From IMG/VR virus record IMGVR_UViG_3300031277_000009, positions 1 to 41,711 of that record: a stretch of 41,711 nt of DNA. One strand, written 5' to 3'. Shown piece after piece: positions 1-8,238 of this stretch. The translations under genes and the position numbers were made by a program. Position 1 is the first letter of the stretch, and each line of letters starts with the position of its first letter. This stretch comes from a virus. The notes below the pieces were generated by a model that was given only the letters and a program-made list of their open reading frames with translations, did no database searches and was not told the DNA's origin.

Positions 1-50
1 GGTTTTTTGCCTGACCAATTTTTCAGTACTCCAAGAGCTGCCCCCGTGTG
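1..50. repeat. 50-bp terminal direct repeat, copy 1 (contig circularity)
   Basis: Bases 1-50 are identical to bases 41662-41711. An exact overlap of this length at the two ends is what a circular molecule gives when an assembler opens it, so the window is best read as a closed genome. A short physical terminal redundancy cannot be excluded from sequence alone. Confidence 0.95.
23..39. repeat. 17-bp inverted repeat, left arm
   Basis: TCAGTACTCCAAGAGCT at 23-39 is matched in inverted orientation at 272-288 with one mismatch. The two arms enclose the small minus-strand gene at 65-241. Confidence 0.7.
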
Positions 51-63
51 GGGGCTTTGCTCT
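34..63 (-). other. GC-rich intergenic hairpin
   Basis: A perfect six-pair stem GCCCCC/GGGGGC (40-45 with 50-55, loop GTGT) is extended by AGAGC/GCTCT (34-38 with 59-63). It lies between the minus-strand genes at 65-241 and 41231-41644. Neither side has a run of T, so it is not a classical intrinsic terminator. A leader structure or mRNA-processing hairpin is more likely. Confidence 0.6.
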
Positions 64-64
64 G

Positions 65-241
65 TTACGCATTATCTTTGATGTACTGTTCTGCTTCTTT
101 TTCTGTTTCAAACCAATCGCCTTTTTCTGTGTTTTCTTCCCCGTCGGGGAGAACAACATAATAATGAGCAGGAGACGTAAACTCTCCATCATCATTTGTG
201 CTTCTCTCAAAATCTGCAACTCTTGTTTTACGTATATGCAT
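65..241 (-). CDS. Small acidic hypothetical protein (58 aa)
   Basis: No family is recognised. The protein is short and acidic, with a C-terminal stretch GDWFETEKEAEQYIKDN that looks like a small helical domain of the kind common in phage accessory proteins. The start is well supported by the Shine-Dalgarno sequence AAGGAGGTG seven bases before ATG. It would be the first gene of the leftward block, reading away from the control region at 242-607. A 17-bp inverted repeat encloses it. The function is unknown; a host-takeover role would only be inference from position. Confidence 0.75.
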   Translation of the reverse strand: MHIRKTRVADFERSTNDDGEFTSPAHYYVVLPDGEENTEKGDWFETEKEAEQYIKDNA

Positions 242-271
242 AATAACACCTCCTTGATATTTTGAGCTTAA

Positions 272-288
272 AGCTCCTGGAGTACTGA
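272..288. repeat. 17-bp inverted repeat, right arm
   Basis: AGCTCCTGGAGTACTGA is the reverse complement of 23-39 at 16 of 17 positions. It lies in the leader of the 58-residue gene, just upstream of the palindrome GAGCTTAAAGCTC. Confidence 0.7.
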
Positions 289-381
289 CATCCTTCTCTA
301 TCCACTTTCGCGCCCCGGACGTGGCTGACTACTGCCTCACTATTCCCCGGCCGGCGTGACTGTTATTGTCACTCTGATTCT

Positions 382-410
382 AAACTACATTATTTCTGTA
401 GTATTGTCAA
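382..410 (-). promoter_or_regulatory. Candidate leftward promoter with internal dyad
   Basis: On the minus strand TTGACA (410-405) is followed 17 bases later by TAGTTT (387-382), a weak -10. Between them lies the dyad ACTACA-N7-TGTAGT (384-402), placed as a repressor operator would be. It is the only good -35 upstream of the leftward gene at 65-241. Confidence 0.4.
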
Positions 411-573
411 GAAGAAAATACAGAAAAAAGTAAAGAAAAAGAAAAATAATTGCAAAAAAGCACTTAACAGAGTACTTAACAAGTCTTTACAATCATTTAC
501 ATTCGGAAATATGAGGGAGCAAGGCTACCTAATCGCCTGTATGATAAAGTATACACTAAAATAAAGAAAAATA

Positions 574-603
574 TTGACAAGATAACGGCCGGCGTGATAT
601 AGC
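574..603 (+). promoter_or_regulatory. Probable late-operon promoter
   Basis: TTGACA at 574-579 is a perfect -35, and TATAGC at 598-603 is a four-of-six -10 at 18-base spacing. The CGGCCGGCGTGA repeat lies in the spacer. The promoter points into the terminase genes. Confidence 0.5.
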
Positions 604-608
604 GGAAA

Positions 609-630
609 TGTGTATAGAAAAATATACACA
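609..630. promoter_or_regulatory. Perfect 8-bp inverted repeat, operator candidate
   Basis: TGTGTATA-GAAAAA-TATACACA lies immediately downstream of the promoter at 574-603. A related half-site, GTATACAC, sits upstream at 549-556. The arrangement suits a repressor operator or a leader hairpin. Confidence 0.5.
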
Positions 631-654
631 ACTGTGTGGGGGGAACTATAGAGT

Positions 655-1197
655 GTGCTTACGCCAACGGACAAGCGGCGCCTGGATATTTGCGCTGATC
701 GCATTGCTGATCCTACTATCAGCCAAGCAGACCTCGGGAAAAAATATAATCTATCCCGGCAATCAATTGTCGTTGCTCTCAATTGGGGCAGAGACCAGGG
801 ATTTTTTACCGCCGATTCCAGCCGGAAACTTAACGAGCACATACTCCGGCTCACGCGGATCCGCGACGCCCTGGTTGACGAAATGCTACACGCCATCAAA
901 AAAGCGCGAGCAAAACCTCCCAAAAATAAAAAACTCCACCTTGTCGACGATACCTACAATTACCAAAAAAATATTGTCAGACTGTCCAAATCAATTATGG
1001 ATTACGAAACCCGTATCATGGAGCTCGAGAACATATACCACAAAATACACGTACACGAGATTGTGGGGAAAGTCGAACACAAGCACGGGCTTAGTGATGC
1101 CCTGCAGCAAGAACTTGAAAAAATCACAGGAGAAAAATACAAACCGAATGGTAACGGAGAACGAAACGTTACACACAGTATCACCAATAACGATTGA
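655..1197 (+). CDS. terS: Probable terminase small subunit
   Basis: This 180-residue protein probably recognises phage DNA for packaging and recruits the large subunit. The first 50 residues read as a helix-turn-helix (around SQADLGKKYNLSRQSIVVAL). The middle is helical and likely the oligomerisation region, with a basic patch at KKARAKPPKNKK. Length and position directly before the large terminase gene fit TerS. The start is GTG with only a G-rich stretch (638-643) upstream, so the start is less certain than the frame. It overlaps the large subunit gene by 50 bases. Assignment is by HTH and context, not by a recognised signature. Confidence 0.75.
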   Translation: MLTPTDKRRLDICADRIADPTISQADLGKKYNLSRQSIVVALNWGRDQGFFTADSSRKLNEHILRLTRIRDALVDEMLHAIKKARAKPPKNKKLHLVDDTYNYQKNIVRLSKSIMDYETRIMELENIYHKIHVHEIVGKVEHKHGLSDALQQELEKITGEKYKPNGNGERNVTHSITNND

Positions 1198-2722
1198 TCG
1201 CGAGAACGCGCATGCGAGTTACCGGCATTTGCTCAGCATGGCCAGGTATGAGGGGCCGGAAACCGTACGCGAGGTAATGCGCGAGCTTAACCGTCGCGAC
1301 CTGTTTTATTTGCTGGTGTACACGCTCAACCGCCAGGATGCGGACAGGGATTTTGTATTTGCGCGATGCCGGGAGGTGCAGGCCGACCCCTATGGACACC
1401 TTGATCTGTGGGCACGTTATCATTATAAAAGCACAATAATTAGTTTCACAAAAACAATACAGGATTTTATTATATATCCTGATTGGCCGGTTGTGATAAT
1501 GTCATTTAACCGGCCGACAGCCAAAAAGTTTTTACGTCAAATTAAGTTTGAATTGGAAAATAATCAAAAACTTAAAGATTTACATCCGGAAGTATTTTGG
1601 CAAGATCCGAAACATGAAGCCCCGAAATGGTCGGAGGATGACGGGCTGTACCTTAAACGTGCAGGCAACCCAAAAGATGCAAGTCTGGAAGCCTACGGCA
1701 TGGTAGATAGTCAACCGACATCGGCGCATTATGAAAAGCGCATATATAATGACATCGTCAACAGAGCTGCCGTGTCAACTCCGGACATGATCAAAAAAGT
1801 CACGGATGCATGGGAACAGTCATTGGCATTAGGCACCGAAACAGGAGTAGTACAATACGAAGGCACACGGTGGCATTTTGCCGACACGTACAAAACAATC
1901 ATAGGCAGACGGGCGGCCAAACCCCGGATATATCCAGCGACAGAAGACGGGACACTTACCGGCAAGCCGGTTTTATGGACTCCGGAACACTTGCATGAAC
2001 AAATCCGTTTAATGGGCCCATATACTGCGGCTTGTCAGTTGTTCCTTAATCCTATTGTGGAAAATAAAGAGGGATTTTTACAGGAATGGTTGCAATATTG
2101 GCCGGCGACACATTACAAAAACATGAATCTATACATACTCTGCGATCCGGCGAATGAAAAGAAAAAATCAAATGATTACACCGTTTTTATGGTGGTTGGA
2201 CTCGGACAGGATAGAAATTATTATGTAATTACTATGATTCGTGACCGGATTAATCTCCGGGAACGCACGAATATACTTTTTACATTCCATCAGACATACT
2301 CCCCGAAAAATACCGGTTATGAAAAGTTCGGCAAGGATAGCGATAAAGAGCATTTCGAGGACCGCATGAGTAGGGATAATTACCGGTTTAATGTTGAGGC
2401 ACTCCATGAAAATGTACCCAAAAACGACCGGATCAAACGCCTCATTCCGTTGTTTGCTGAGGGCAGAATATATCTACCGGAATCATGTGTTCGCACGAAT
2501 TACGAAGGCGTTTCCGAGGATTTGACGAAAGTATTTGTGCAAACCGAATATTCCGATTTTCCATTTTCCGAGCATGACGACATGCTCGATTGTTTGGCAA
2601 AAATACTTGATCCTAATTTACAAGCTACCTTTCCCATGGGCCCCCCCGAAAAAACCCACGGGCTTGAGAAAAAATACGAAGACGAACTCAAAAACTACGA
2701 TCCCCTGGGGAGGAACACATGA
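1148..2722 (+). CDS. terL: Terminase large subunit (ATPase/nuclease)
   Basis: This 524-residue protein is the packaging motor. The N-terminal ATPase domain has an atypical Walker A, RYHYKST (about residues 90-96), and an IYNDIVN stretch (about 199-205) at the Walker B position. The C-terminal RNase H-like nuclease domain begins near LYILCDPA (about 328-335), with D333 a likely metal ligand, and ends with the typical acidic cluster EHDDMLD. The frame is open further upstream, back to 608, but that extension lies almost entirely under terS in another frame. ATG at 1148 with AGGAGA upstream is therefore preferred. Its stop overlaps the next ATG. Confidence 0.92.
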   Translation: MVTENETLHTVSPITIDRENAHASYRHLLSMARYEGPETVREVMRELNRRDLFYLLVYTLNRQDADRDFVFARCREVQADPYGHLDLWARYHYKSTIISFTKTIQDFIIYPDWPVVIMSFNRPTAKKFLRQIKFELENNQKLKDLHPEVFWQDPKHEAPKWSEDDGLYLKRAGNPKDASLEAYGMVDSQPTSAHYEKRIYNDIVNRAAVSTPDMIKKVTDAWEQSLALGTETGVVQYEGTRWHFADTYKTIIGRRAAKPRIYPATEDGTLTGKPVLWTPEHLHEQIRLMGPYTAACQLFLNPIVENKEGFLQEWLQYWPATHYKNMNLYILCDPANEKKKSNDYTVFMVVGLGQDRNYYVITMIRDRINLRERTNILFTFHQTYSPKNTGYEKFGKDSDKEHFEDRMSRDNYRFNVEALHENVPKNDRIKRLIPLFAEGRIYLPESCVRTNYEGVSEDLTKVFVQTEYSDFPFSEHDDMLDCLAKILDPNLQATFPMGPPEKTHGLEKKYEDELKNYDPLGRNT

Positions 2723-2925
2723 GCGACGTGAGTGATACGATCCTTACCGCTATGCCGCCTGCAGCACAGAAAATATACAACCAGGCAGTCGTAGAATACG
2801 GGGATAAGGGATATTTGAAGGCCAAGCTGTTGTTGGAGCAACTGAAACGTGATTACCCCAAATACGCGGGACATAAAAATATTTTGCAACTGGAAAAAAA
2901 ATTAAAATCCAGGATTGGAGAATAA
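2719..2925 (+). CDS. Small hypothetical protein in head operon (68 aa)
   Basis: No family is recognised. The protein is basic and helical with a TPR-like feel (AQKIYNQAVVEYGDKGYLKAK), no membrane segment and no cysteines. It starts with ATGA overlapping the terL stop, behind GGGGAGGAAC, so translation is probably coupled to terL. Position between terL and portal suggests a packaging or head-assembly accessory. Confidence 0.75.
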   Translation: MSDVSDTILTAMPPAAQKIYNQAVVEYGDKGYLKAKLLLEQLKRDYPKYAGHKNILQLEKKLKSRIGE

Positions 2926-2926
2926 A

Positions 2927-3454
2927 ATGAGTGACTTGACATCAACGGCCCTGACCGGGATTTCCTACCAGAACGAATTGCGCGATAAATTGCACAAAAT
3001 ACACCTTGATACGATTTACGGTCCGGGTATCGAGCCGGCTTTCCGGTCCTTTGTCGAGGATAAGCTTATGCAGCCGGAAGCAAGCAAGGAGGATTTTTAC
3101 CAGTTTTTTCGCGATCGTCATAAAGATAAAAGCATGTCTCGCCATCCCAGAAAACCGCAAATGGATGACAACGAAAAAAAGCTGGCAGAAAAGGCCTATA
3201 AATTATACCAGGAATATTACAGTAATCCGGGATGGACAAAGCGGCGGGAAATGGAAATGACTCAAAAACTGCGTCAGGTCGGCGAAAAATCCGGGAAAAC
3301 ACTATTAACGGCCATAGACCAAAAATCCAACCGCGCGGATTATGTATACAGCAAAAAAAAGAGCGGCATGATCCGGCGTCGTCTCAAAGGTATAGGAGAA
3401 AAACCTGATATGGTTTGGGACGAAGAGAAAGGGGAATACGTAGAGGTCTGGTAA
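2927..3454 (+). CDS. Hypothetical head-operon protein (175 aa)
   Basis: This is a highly charged helical protein with no recognised domain. The C-terminal third is basic (KKKSGMIRRRLKGIGEK), suggesting nucleic-acid contact. The ATG at 2927 follows TTGGAG at a good distance; an in-frame start at 2915 would lie inside the previous gene and is less likely. The stop TAATG overlaps the portal start, so it is probably translated with the portal. Confidence 0.75.
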   Translation: MSDLTSTALTGISYQNELRDKLHKIHLDTIYGPGIEPAFRSFVEDKLMQPEASKEDFYQFFRDRHKDKSMSRHPRKPQMDDNEKKLAEKAYKLYQEYYSNPGWTKRREMEMTQKLRQVGEKSGKTLLTAIDQKSNRADYVYSKKKSGMIRRRLKGIGEKPDMVWDEEKGEYVEVW

Positions 3455-5139
3455 TGGAAGAACGACAGCTGGTACGAAAAATCATTGAACGACAAGGGAG
3501 ACTCGAAGAAAAGCGTAGCAAATGGGAAGAGGTCTGGAAAGAAATCACCGAGCTGGTCATCCCCTACTTTGACATGTATATCCAGGAAGACACCGGCAAA
3601 CGTGGCCAGAAGCTGGGATCAAAGGTTTTTAACGGGATCCCGGTCAACGCGGCCCAGTTTTTTGCAAACGGACTGCAGGGGTACACCTGCTCGCAGTACA
3701 TGAAATGGTTCATGTCAATTCTGGAGGACGAAAAACTCAACGATCTGGCGGAAGTCATGGAATGGTCGCAGGAGCTGGACAAGCTGTTTTATTCCGTATT
3801 CCAGAAAAGCAATTTCTATTCCAGTATCAACGAAATGTTCCGGGTGGGGGGAACAATTTGTACATCTACGCTATATGTCGAGGAAGATATACAAAAAGAC
3901 ATGATTCTCTTCAACACCCGGCACCCGATTGAAATATATATCGATGTGAACAAATACAACCAGGTTGATACGGTATACCGGAAGTTCAAGGTATCGGCGC
4001 GCGTGGCAATTCAGATCTTTGGGGAGGAAAACCTTTCACCGGAGCTGGTAAGAACCAATAAATCGAATCCGGACACGGAATTTGAATTCCTACACGCGGT
4101 GGAACCCCGGGAAGATCGCAAGGAATGGAAGCGGGACGCGAAGAATAAACGGATTGCCTCGTACTACATCGAACTGGGGAAAGAACGGCTGATTACCAAC
4201 AAGCTTGCCCGCGAGTCCGGTTATGATCTCATGCCGTATCTGGTGTGGCGTCCGGAGAAAAACTTCCACCAGGTGTACGGCGGTGGTCCGGGGATGAATG
4301 CGCTTGTAGATATCTCTGGCCTCAATCAAATTTCGAAGGACCTTTTGCACGCAGCGGAATTGTCAATCAAACCGCCAATGCAGGCTAATGAAAGGATGCG
4401 GGGTCTTATACGCGTAATTCCCGGCGGTATTTCGTATTTTGAGAAACCGGAGGATGTCCTCAAACCGGTTTACGACCCGATAAATTTTCCCGTCGGAGTT
4501 GAACGTGAAGAAAAAATAGAAACAATCATCCGGAAACACTACTTTGTTGATTTCTTCATGCTGGTGGCCCAGGCGGAAAAAGAGCGGACCGCAACGGAGA
4601 TCAATTATATTCAGGGCGAAAAATCGGTAATGCTCGGTCCGATGATCGGGAACCTGAGTAATGATGTCCTTAATCCGCTTTTTGATATTGTATTTTCAAA
4701 ACTCCTGGCCGCTGGGAAAGTTCCCCCGCCGCCGCGGGTGCTGGAAAAATACGGCGGGAAAGACATTATCAAGATCGATTACCTGGGGCCGCTGGCACAG
4801 GCCCAGAAACGCCTGTTCCGCAGCCAGGGAATAACTGCCGGCATGCAGTCGATAGAACCGATATTGCAGTTCAAGCCGGAGCTCGCGGATATTATCGACT
4901 GGGATAAAGTGATCCGTGAAATGTTGGAAGCACAAGGGATGCCGCAAAAGGTTATCCGATCCCCCGAAGACGTAAAAAAAATACGTTTTGCACGGGCCCA
5001 GGCACTGCAGCAGCAGCAGGCGCTTGAGGCCATGGATAAAATGGCGAGTGCAGCCGGTAAGATCAACAAGCGCACGGAAGAAGGAAGCTTGCTGGAAAAA
5101 GTAGAGGGCGAAGCTACTAAGGCGCTCAAGGGGGCGTAA
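3454..5139 (+). CDS. Portal (head-tail connector) protein, T7 gp8-like
   Basis: This 561-residue protein would form the dodecameric portal through which DNA enters and leaves the capsid. It matches the podovirus head-tail connector family in length and in the conserved segment EKERTATEINYIQGEK (about residues 375-390). A long Gln/Ala-rich helical tail near the C terminus (ARAQALQQQQALEAMDKM) would make up the barrel or crown. The start used is the ATG overlapping the preceding stop; 13 further in-frame upstream residues lie within the previous gene. It is followed without a gap by small head genes. Confidence 0.93.
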   Translation: MEERQLVRKIIERQGRLEEKRSKWEEVWKEITELVIPYFDMYIQEDTGKRGQKLGSKVFNGIPVNAAQFFANGLQGYTCSQYMKWFMSILEDEKLNDLAEVMEWSQELDKLFYSVFQKSNFYSSINEMFRVGGTICTSTLYVEEDIQKDMILFNTRHPIEIYIDVNKYNQVDTVYRKFKVSARVAIQIFGEENLSPELVRTNKSNPDTEFEFLHAVEPREDRKEWKRDAKNKRIASYYIELGKERLITNKLARESGYDLMPYLVWRPEKNFHQVYGGGPGMNALVDISGLNQISKDLLHAAELSIKPPMQANERMRGLIRVIPGGISYFEKPEDVLKPVYDPINFPVGVEREEKIETIIRKHYFVDFFMLVAQAEKERTATEINYIQGEKSVMLGPMIGNLSNDVLNPLFDIVFSKLLAAGKVPPPPRVLEKYGGKDIIKIDYLGPLAQAQKRLFRSQGITAGMQSIEPILQFKPELADIIDWDKVIREMLEAQGMPQKVIRSPEDVKKIRFARAQALQQQQALEAMDKMASAAGKINKRTEEGSLLEKVEGEATKALKGA

Positions 5140-5321
5140 TGGATACTGTTGATTTAAAGACTTTAGACAATTCAGGGATTATAGCCCTTAGGGCTGCTCT
5201 CTCAAAAGAAAGTGCTGACATGGAAGATGGGGTGTTTTACGAGCCAAGCGATGCGATGGCGCGACACTTGGAAGATCCGATAATTTGGCATTATTTACCG
5301 AAAGCAACAAGAAAGGTTTAA
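5139..5321 (+). CDS. Small hypothetical protein (60 aa)
   Basis: No recognised family. It starts at the TAATG junction with the portal stop, which implies translational coupling. The protein is acidic with no membrane segment. Genes of this size between portal and scaffold vary from phage to phage. Confidence 0.65.
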   Translation: MDTVDLKTLDNSGIIALRAALSKESADMEDGVFYEPSDAMARHLEDPIIWHYLPKATRKV

Positions 5322-5328
5322 TGTTTAA

Positions 5329-5631
5329 ATGGCCTTAGGTTTATTCGGCCAGGATAGGAAGAAAGACAACGAGCTCATCCGGGAATACCGGAAAACCTTT
5401 TTAACGGCAAGCGGCCGTAAGGTCCTGGCACATATGCTGACTGAGCTGGGCATGTTTGACCAGGGAACGGAGTCCGATGAGGAGCGCACCAGGCAGGATT
5501 ACGGCAAGCGCCTGCTTATGTTTCTGGGGATATGGAATGAAGGCAACATAGAGCAGGTTGTAAATAAACTCATAAGCATCCCTGTGTTGTTGAAGGATGC
5601 TGACAAAAAGGAAGAAGGAGAAAAAAAATAA
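5329..5631 (+). CDS. Bbp19-like small head protein
   Basis: A 100-residue protein resembling the Bbp19-like family found next to portal genes in BPP-1-like podoviruses. The segment FLTASGRKVLAHMLTELG followed by a charged linker and RLLMFLGIWNEGN is the recognisable part. The role is not firmly established; association with the capsid or packaging complex is inferred from conserved synteny. It ends at TAATG shared with the scaffold gene. Confidence 0.65.
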   Translation: MALGLFGQDRKKDNELIREYRKTFLTASGRKVLAHMLTELGMFDQGTESDEERTRQDYGKRLLMFLGIWNEGNIEQVVNKLISIPVLLKDADKKEEGEKK

Positions 5632-6335
5632 TGGGTGATTTGGATACCAAAACAGTTGAGAAACCGGCATGGATGGCACAGCTGCCGGACGACCTTAAGG
5701 AAAACGAGAGCTTATCTCAGTTTAAATCTCTGGGGGATTTCGGAAAAAAGTTTATCGAGGTAAACGATATCGCCAGTAAGGCGGCCGATTCGGTGCATAT
5801 CCCAGGGGAAGACGCGACCGATGAAGAGCGTGCCGCATTTTTCGAAAAGCTCGGCCGGCCGAAGACCGAGGACGAATATGATTTACCCGCCCCGCAGCTC
5901 CCGGAAGGGATGAAGGTGAATGAGGAACTTTCCAAACAGTTCCGGTCCACCGCCCATAAGCTGGGTCTTTCCAACGCACAGACCAAGGAACTTTTTAATC
6001 TGTACAACACCACCATGGTCAACACGTTCACCTCGGTGGCCAAAGAAAGAGAAGCGGCGAAACAGACCGCGACCGCGAACCTAAAAACCGAATGGGGCAC
6101 GGATTACGATACGAACATGGCGGTTGTAAAGCGTGCCTATGACGAGTTCGGTGATGAATCGCTTACCAAATATCTTGATGAATCCGGAGAAGGGAACAAC
6201 CCGGTATTAATCAAGGCATTTTACAATATTGGTAAAAAAATGCTCGATGACAACATTGTTAATGGCAAACTCGGGCAGAAAAAAAATAACGAAGGAGGGT
6301 TTGAATATCCCAATAGTCCGGAATTAAAGGACTAA
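5631..6335 (+). CDS. Capsid scaffolding/assembly protein
   Basis: A 234-residue acidic, helix-rich protein directly before the capsid gene, the expected place for a scaffold. It begins with a WMAQLPDDLKENESL-type segment, often seen in podoviral scaffold proteins, and continues with a PEGM/LG-type repeat region and long helices. It has no protease motif. A scaffold would fill the prohead and be released before DNA entry. Confidence 0.8.
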   Translation: MGDLDTKTVEKPAWMAQLPDDLKENESLSQFKSLGDFGKKFIEVNDIASKAADSVHIPGEDATDEERAAFFEKLGRPKTEDEYDLPAPQLPEGMKVNEELSKQFRSTAHKLGLSNAQTKELFNLYNTTMVNTFTSVAKEREAAKQTATANLKTEWGTDYDTNMAVVKRAYDEFGDESLTKYLDESGEGNNPVLIKAFYNIGKKMLDDNIVNGKLGQKKNNEGGFEYPNSPELKD

Positions 6336-6482
6336 TAATAAGCAAACCAAACCTGTTAGCTTAACTTTTATTTGACCTGCATTGGGAAATTAAAAACAGG
6401 CTATATGGGAGTAAGAGGCTTATAAGGACCACCTGATTTATTTTGATGGGAGTCTTACGGGACAAACTCGTAGGAGGTCTTT
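6336..6482 (+). promoter_or_regulatory. Leader of the capsid gene
   Basis: This 147-base gap is long for the operon. It holds a six-pair inverted repeat (CCTGTT near 6352 with AACAGG near 6395) and a strong Shine-Dalgarno sequence GTAGGAGGTC at the end. No convincing promoter is visible. It may serve to raise capsid translation or act as an mRNA-processing site. Confidence 0.4.
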
Positions 6483-7439
6483 ATGGCAGCAGCAGACAGG
6501 TTAACACTCCTTGAACTCGCTAACCGTACCAACAACAAGGAAATAATCGAAATATCCGAGGTCTTGACCGAGGAAAACGATATTCTTAAAGACGCCGTTT
6601 GGGTAGAAGCAAATCAGTTCACTACTCATGTCCACACGAGGCGTACGACGCTTGCGTATGGTACTGTAACTCGGATCAACAAGGGTACTCCCAAGGAATC
6701 AACCACCACAAAGCAGATAGCGGAGCCTATCTGTATAGTTGAGGGTCGATCCGAGATTGACACAAGATTGCTCAGGATATCGCGGAATAAAATCAAGACT
6801 CGAACCGATGAAGACAAAGGGTTCCTGGAGGGTATGGGCCAAACGTTTGCCGATATTTTCTTTTACAGCACGAAGGTCGATAACCCCGACGGAGTTAATG
6901 GTCTGGCAACCAGGATGCCCAGCTTGGGCGGTACGGTTTTAGGTTGCAGCGGTACCGGTTCTGATTTGTCGTCTATTTACGCGGTGCAGTGGGGACAAAA
7001 TAAAGTCCACTTTATTTACCCTGCCGGATCTGAGACAATGGGAATTGAAAAACAAGATTTGGGTGAAATCGATGTTCTGGACGCAGACGGCTTACCGTTC
7101 CGTGCATATGTAACTATATTCCGATTTAACGTCGGAATTTCGGTGCACGATGACCGTTGCATGGGCCGCCTGGCCAATATCGAAACATCCGGTTCCACAA
7201 ATATTTTTGCGCCGGCTACGCTTAACAGTATGCTGAGTAAAATGAAAAACCGGGGAAAAGGTGTGACTCTCTATATGAATGACACCATTCTGACCCAGAT
7301 CGAAAATGCGGCGATGGATAAAGATAATGTCACATGGCCGGTTAAAATGCCGTTCGGTGACGAAGTCATCTCTTATCGAGGCCATCCGATGCGCCAGGCT
7401 AACGCTATCCTGGACACCGAAGACGCAATTACGGCGTAG
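6483..7439 (+). CDS. Major capsid protein (BPP-1 Bbp17-like)
   Basis: This 318-residue protein is the main shell subunit. It resembles the podoviral family exemplified by BPP-1 Bbp17, whose fold is a permuted HK97 topology. Length, position after the scaffold, the strong ribosome site (AGGAGG) and the following cement gene all agree. Recognisable stretches are the N-terminal LTLLELANRTNN and the C-terminal KMPFGDEVISYRGHPMRQ. No cleavage site is obvious. Confidence 0.88.
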   Translation: MAAADRLTLLELANRTNNKEIIEISEVLTEENDILKDAVWVEANQFTTHVHTRRTTLAYGTVTRINKGTPKESTTTKQIAEPICIVEGRSEIDTRLLRISRNKIKTRTDEDKGFLEGMGQTFADIFFYSTKVDNPDGVNGLATRMPSLGGTVLGCSGTGSDLSSIYAVQWGQNKVHFIYPAGSETMGIEKQDLGEIDVLDADGLPFRAYVTIFRFNVGISVHDDRCMGRLANIETSGSTNIFAPATLNSMLSKMKNRGKGVTLYMNDTILTQIENAAMDKDNVTWPVKMPFGDEVISYRGHPMRQANAILDTEDAITA

Positions 7440-7455
7440 GAAGGAGGGACAGAAC

Positions 7456-7833
7456 ATGTTGGACGAACTGTTAATTTTTTCTGACGATCAGGACATCTTC
7501 GATACTGACGACGACGTTGACTCTTCAGTTATCGACTTAGGAGTAGCTGATCCTAACCAGGGCCCCGGTAAAAAGAAAAAGGTTGTCGTCGAAGTAGGTA
7601 CGGCGGTGTCGGGGGGAACCAGCATTAAAGCCGGTCTATATGAAAGTGCCGACGCTTCCACCTATACCCTGGTAGCAGAAGGTCCGGTCGTTCTGGTAGC
7701 GGCAGCCCTTGCGGGCAAGAAATTGCTTGAGGTCATGCTGCCGGATACTCACGGTCGATATCTCAAGATTGTATATACGAACGCCGGAGCAAACACTGCC
7801 GGTACCGCATATGCGTACATAGACATTCCTTAA
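7456..7833 (+). CDS. Capsid cement/decoration protein (Bbp16-like)
   Basis: This 125-residue beta-rich protein resembles the Bbp16 family cement protein of BPP-1-like capsids, a jelly-roll that stabilises the shell. Typical features are the early DLGVADPNQGPGKKK segment followed by alternating strands with Gly/Ala turns. The start ATG at 7456 sits behind AAGGAGGGAC; an upstream in-frame extension would overlap the capsid gene. It directly follows the capsid gene, as in BPP-1. Confidence 0.82.
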   Translation: MLDELLIFSDDQDIFDTDDDVDSSVIDLGVADPNQGPGKKKKVVVEVGTAVSGGTSIKAGLYESADASTYTLVAEGPVVLVAAALAGKKLLEVMLPDTHGRYLKIVYTNAGANTAGTAYAYIDIP

Positions 7834-7858
7834 GGTCAGGCGAAAAGAAAAAAAATTA

Positions 7859-7890
7859 AGGGAGGGCTTTCGGGTCCTCTCTTTTAAAAA
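7859..7890 (+). terminator. Weak intrinsic terminator/processing hairpin
   Basis: GGGAGGGC and GGGTCCTCTC can form an eight-pair stem with two G-U pairs, followed by TTTTAAAAAA. It lies right after the cement gene. A partial terminator here would keep capsid and cement messages in excess over tail messages. The copy of GGTCAGGC at 7834 lies just upstream. Confidence 0.45.
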
Positions 7891-7912
7891 ATCAAAGAAG
7901 AAGGAGTATTTT

Positions 7913-8230
7913 ATGGCAATTAAACAATGCCTTTGCGTAACGGACTGCTGGTGGAAAGGCAGGCGTTACCGTGCCGATAGTTTCTATGATTTTCCTGAAA
8001 CCGTGGAGCTGACAAAACATTTCGTGGCCGTGGGTGGGGATAAACGGGAAAAAGTAGAAGCGGCTATCAAAAAATATGTTGCCGAGCTCAAAGAGCTGCA
8101 GAAGGACAAAAAGCCTCATCCCGCGACTCTAAACAAAATCGATGCCCTGAAACGCAAAATAGGCGTACTCAAGAAGTCGATCGGCATGAAGGATGAAGAG
8201 GAAGGCAAACCGAAAGAAGCCGGGGAATAG
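7913..8230 (+). CDS. Hypothetical virion-operon protein (105 aa)
   Basis: No family is recognised. The N-terminal half looks compact (CLCVTDCWWKGRRYRAD); the C-terminal half is a charged lysine/glutamate-rich helix, probably a coiled coil. It has a good ribosome site (AAGAAGGAG). Position between cement and tail-tube A suggests a head-completion or connector accessory. Confidence 0.75.
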   Translation: MAIKQCLCVTDCWWKGRRYRADSFYDFPETVELTKHFVAVGGDKREKVEAAIKKYVAELKELQKDKKPHPATLNKIDALKRKIGVLKKSIGMKDEEEGKPKEAGE

Positions 8231-8238
8231 GTGAATAG

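Larger units (their letters stand above)
242..654. other. Non-coding control region upstream of the terminase genes
   Basis: About 410 bases without a credible gene separate the leftward block from the late operon. Visible elements are a leftward promoter candidate with a dyad (384-410), two ACTTAACA direct repeats 12 bases apart (462-469, 474-481), two TTTACA copies nearby, the 12-mer CGGCCGGCGTGA at 348-359 and again at 586-597, a rightward promoter (574-603) and a perfect inverted repeat (609-630). Its position next to the terminase genes makes it a candidate packaging (pac/cos) site, but nothing in the sequence proves that. Confidence 0.6.

Noticed and set aside
34-63. Intrinsic terminator
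   Set aside because: The stem is strong but neither strand shows a T tract after it.
525-923. Long minus-strand open frame over the terminase start
   Set aside because: It is Ser/Arg-rich without features, antisense to terS, and has no ribosome site. Many similar antisense frames across the window are shadows of real genes.
608-1147. In-frame upstream extension of the terminase large subunit
   Set aside because: The region is almost entirely covered by the terS frame, has a low-complexity Ser/Thr/Lys product and starts inside an operator-like dyad. The ATG at 1148 gives a normal TerL length.
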